In this document: piece after piece, positions 63,995 to 64,000 of the stretch
How the letters are laid out: the number at the start of each line of letters is the position of its first letter
Position numbering within the stretch: the stretch's first letter is position 1
Assembly: GCF_003054045.1 (NCBI RefSeq)
Contig: NZ_QBKH01000004.1
Coordinates: 496,001 to 560,000, forward strand
Direction of reading: 5' to 3'
Origin: Sphingobacterium faecium
GTDB lineage: Bacteria > Bacteroidota > Bacteroidia > Sphingobacteriales > Sphingobacteriaceae
Length of the DNA stretch: 64,000 nucleotides
Made by a program: the position numbers and the translations under genes
The notes under the pieces: generated by a model
Seen by the model: only the letters and a program-made list of their open reading frames with translations
Told to the model about the DNA's origin: nothing
The model's database searches: none

Positions 63995-64000
63995 GTGATA

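Overview
The window looks like chromosomal DNA of a Bacteroidota member close to Sphingobacterium (family Sphingobacteriaceae). This rests on low-GC sequence, promoters of the form TTTG-N19-TAnnTTTG in front of tRNA genes, a TonB-dependent receptor, DUF3078 and DUF6952 proteins, Bacteroidota-type lipoproteins, two tricorn-like secreted proteases and futalosine-type menaquinone synthesis. Two strong parS sites between mnmG and an ABC-F gene, and a third near 58.6 kb, suggest the segment is origin-proximal. About 65 protein genes and three tRNAs are supported. The first gene (minus strand) runs off the left edge.

Layout: 1-6.4 kb holds an Ig-like lipoprotein, mnmG, an Uup-like ABC-F ATPase, apaG and an RsmI-like methylase. 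6.9-9.3 kb has a membrane protein, a Nif3-like protein and a coiled-coil zinc-ribbon protein. 9.4-20 kb holds a tricorn-like protease, a CPBP protease, cdsA, anmK, gcvH, pdhB and mqnB. 20-26 kb has a QueD/PTPS enzyme, folE, an O-methyltransferase and a cell-wall hydrolase cluster. 26-31 kb is a minus-strand operon of a PIG-L deacetylase, two tiny membrane proteins (66 and 39 aa) and a sodium:solute symporter. 30.9-32.6 kb has a peroxiredoxin/thioredoxin/DUF6952 operon and tRNA-Tyr plus tRNA-Arg. 32.7-40.2 kb has an MFS transporter, a second tricorn-like protease and lutABC. 40.9-45.6 kb is a biotin operon (ferritin-like gene, bioF, bioD, bioB, bioA).

The most remarkable region is 45.77-49.19 kb. 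A 364-aa Cas12f-like protein, truncated before the last RuvC motif and the zinc ribbon and lacking the RuvC-II glutamate, sits 11 bp downstream of an ECF-type sigma factor with two C-terminal helix-turn-helix regions. The 1.5 kb upstream has no convincing gene but carries three copies of a 43-44 nt two-hairpin element. The hairpins show compensatory changes, the loop (T/C)ACAAG is conserved, and each copy is followed by a different sequence. I read this as a nuclease-dead Cas12f-sigma system that uses three guide RNAs to direct RNA polymerase to chosen promoters. An XRE regulator lies on the other side of the guide array.

The right part holds a TonB receptor/TPR/LytS-LytTR operon (49.8-54.4 kb), tRNA-Lys, secreted proteins including a putative HExxH metallopeptidase, an alpha-oxoamine-synthase-like PLP enzyme, an HU protein, a TPR protein, a 29-aa COX24-like basic protein, RNase G, miaA and a Gfo/Idh/MocA oxidoreductase.
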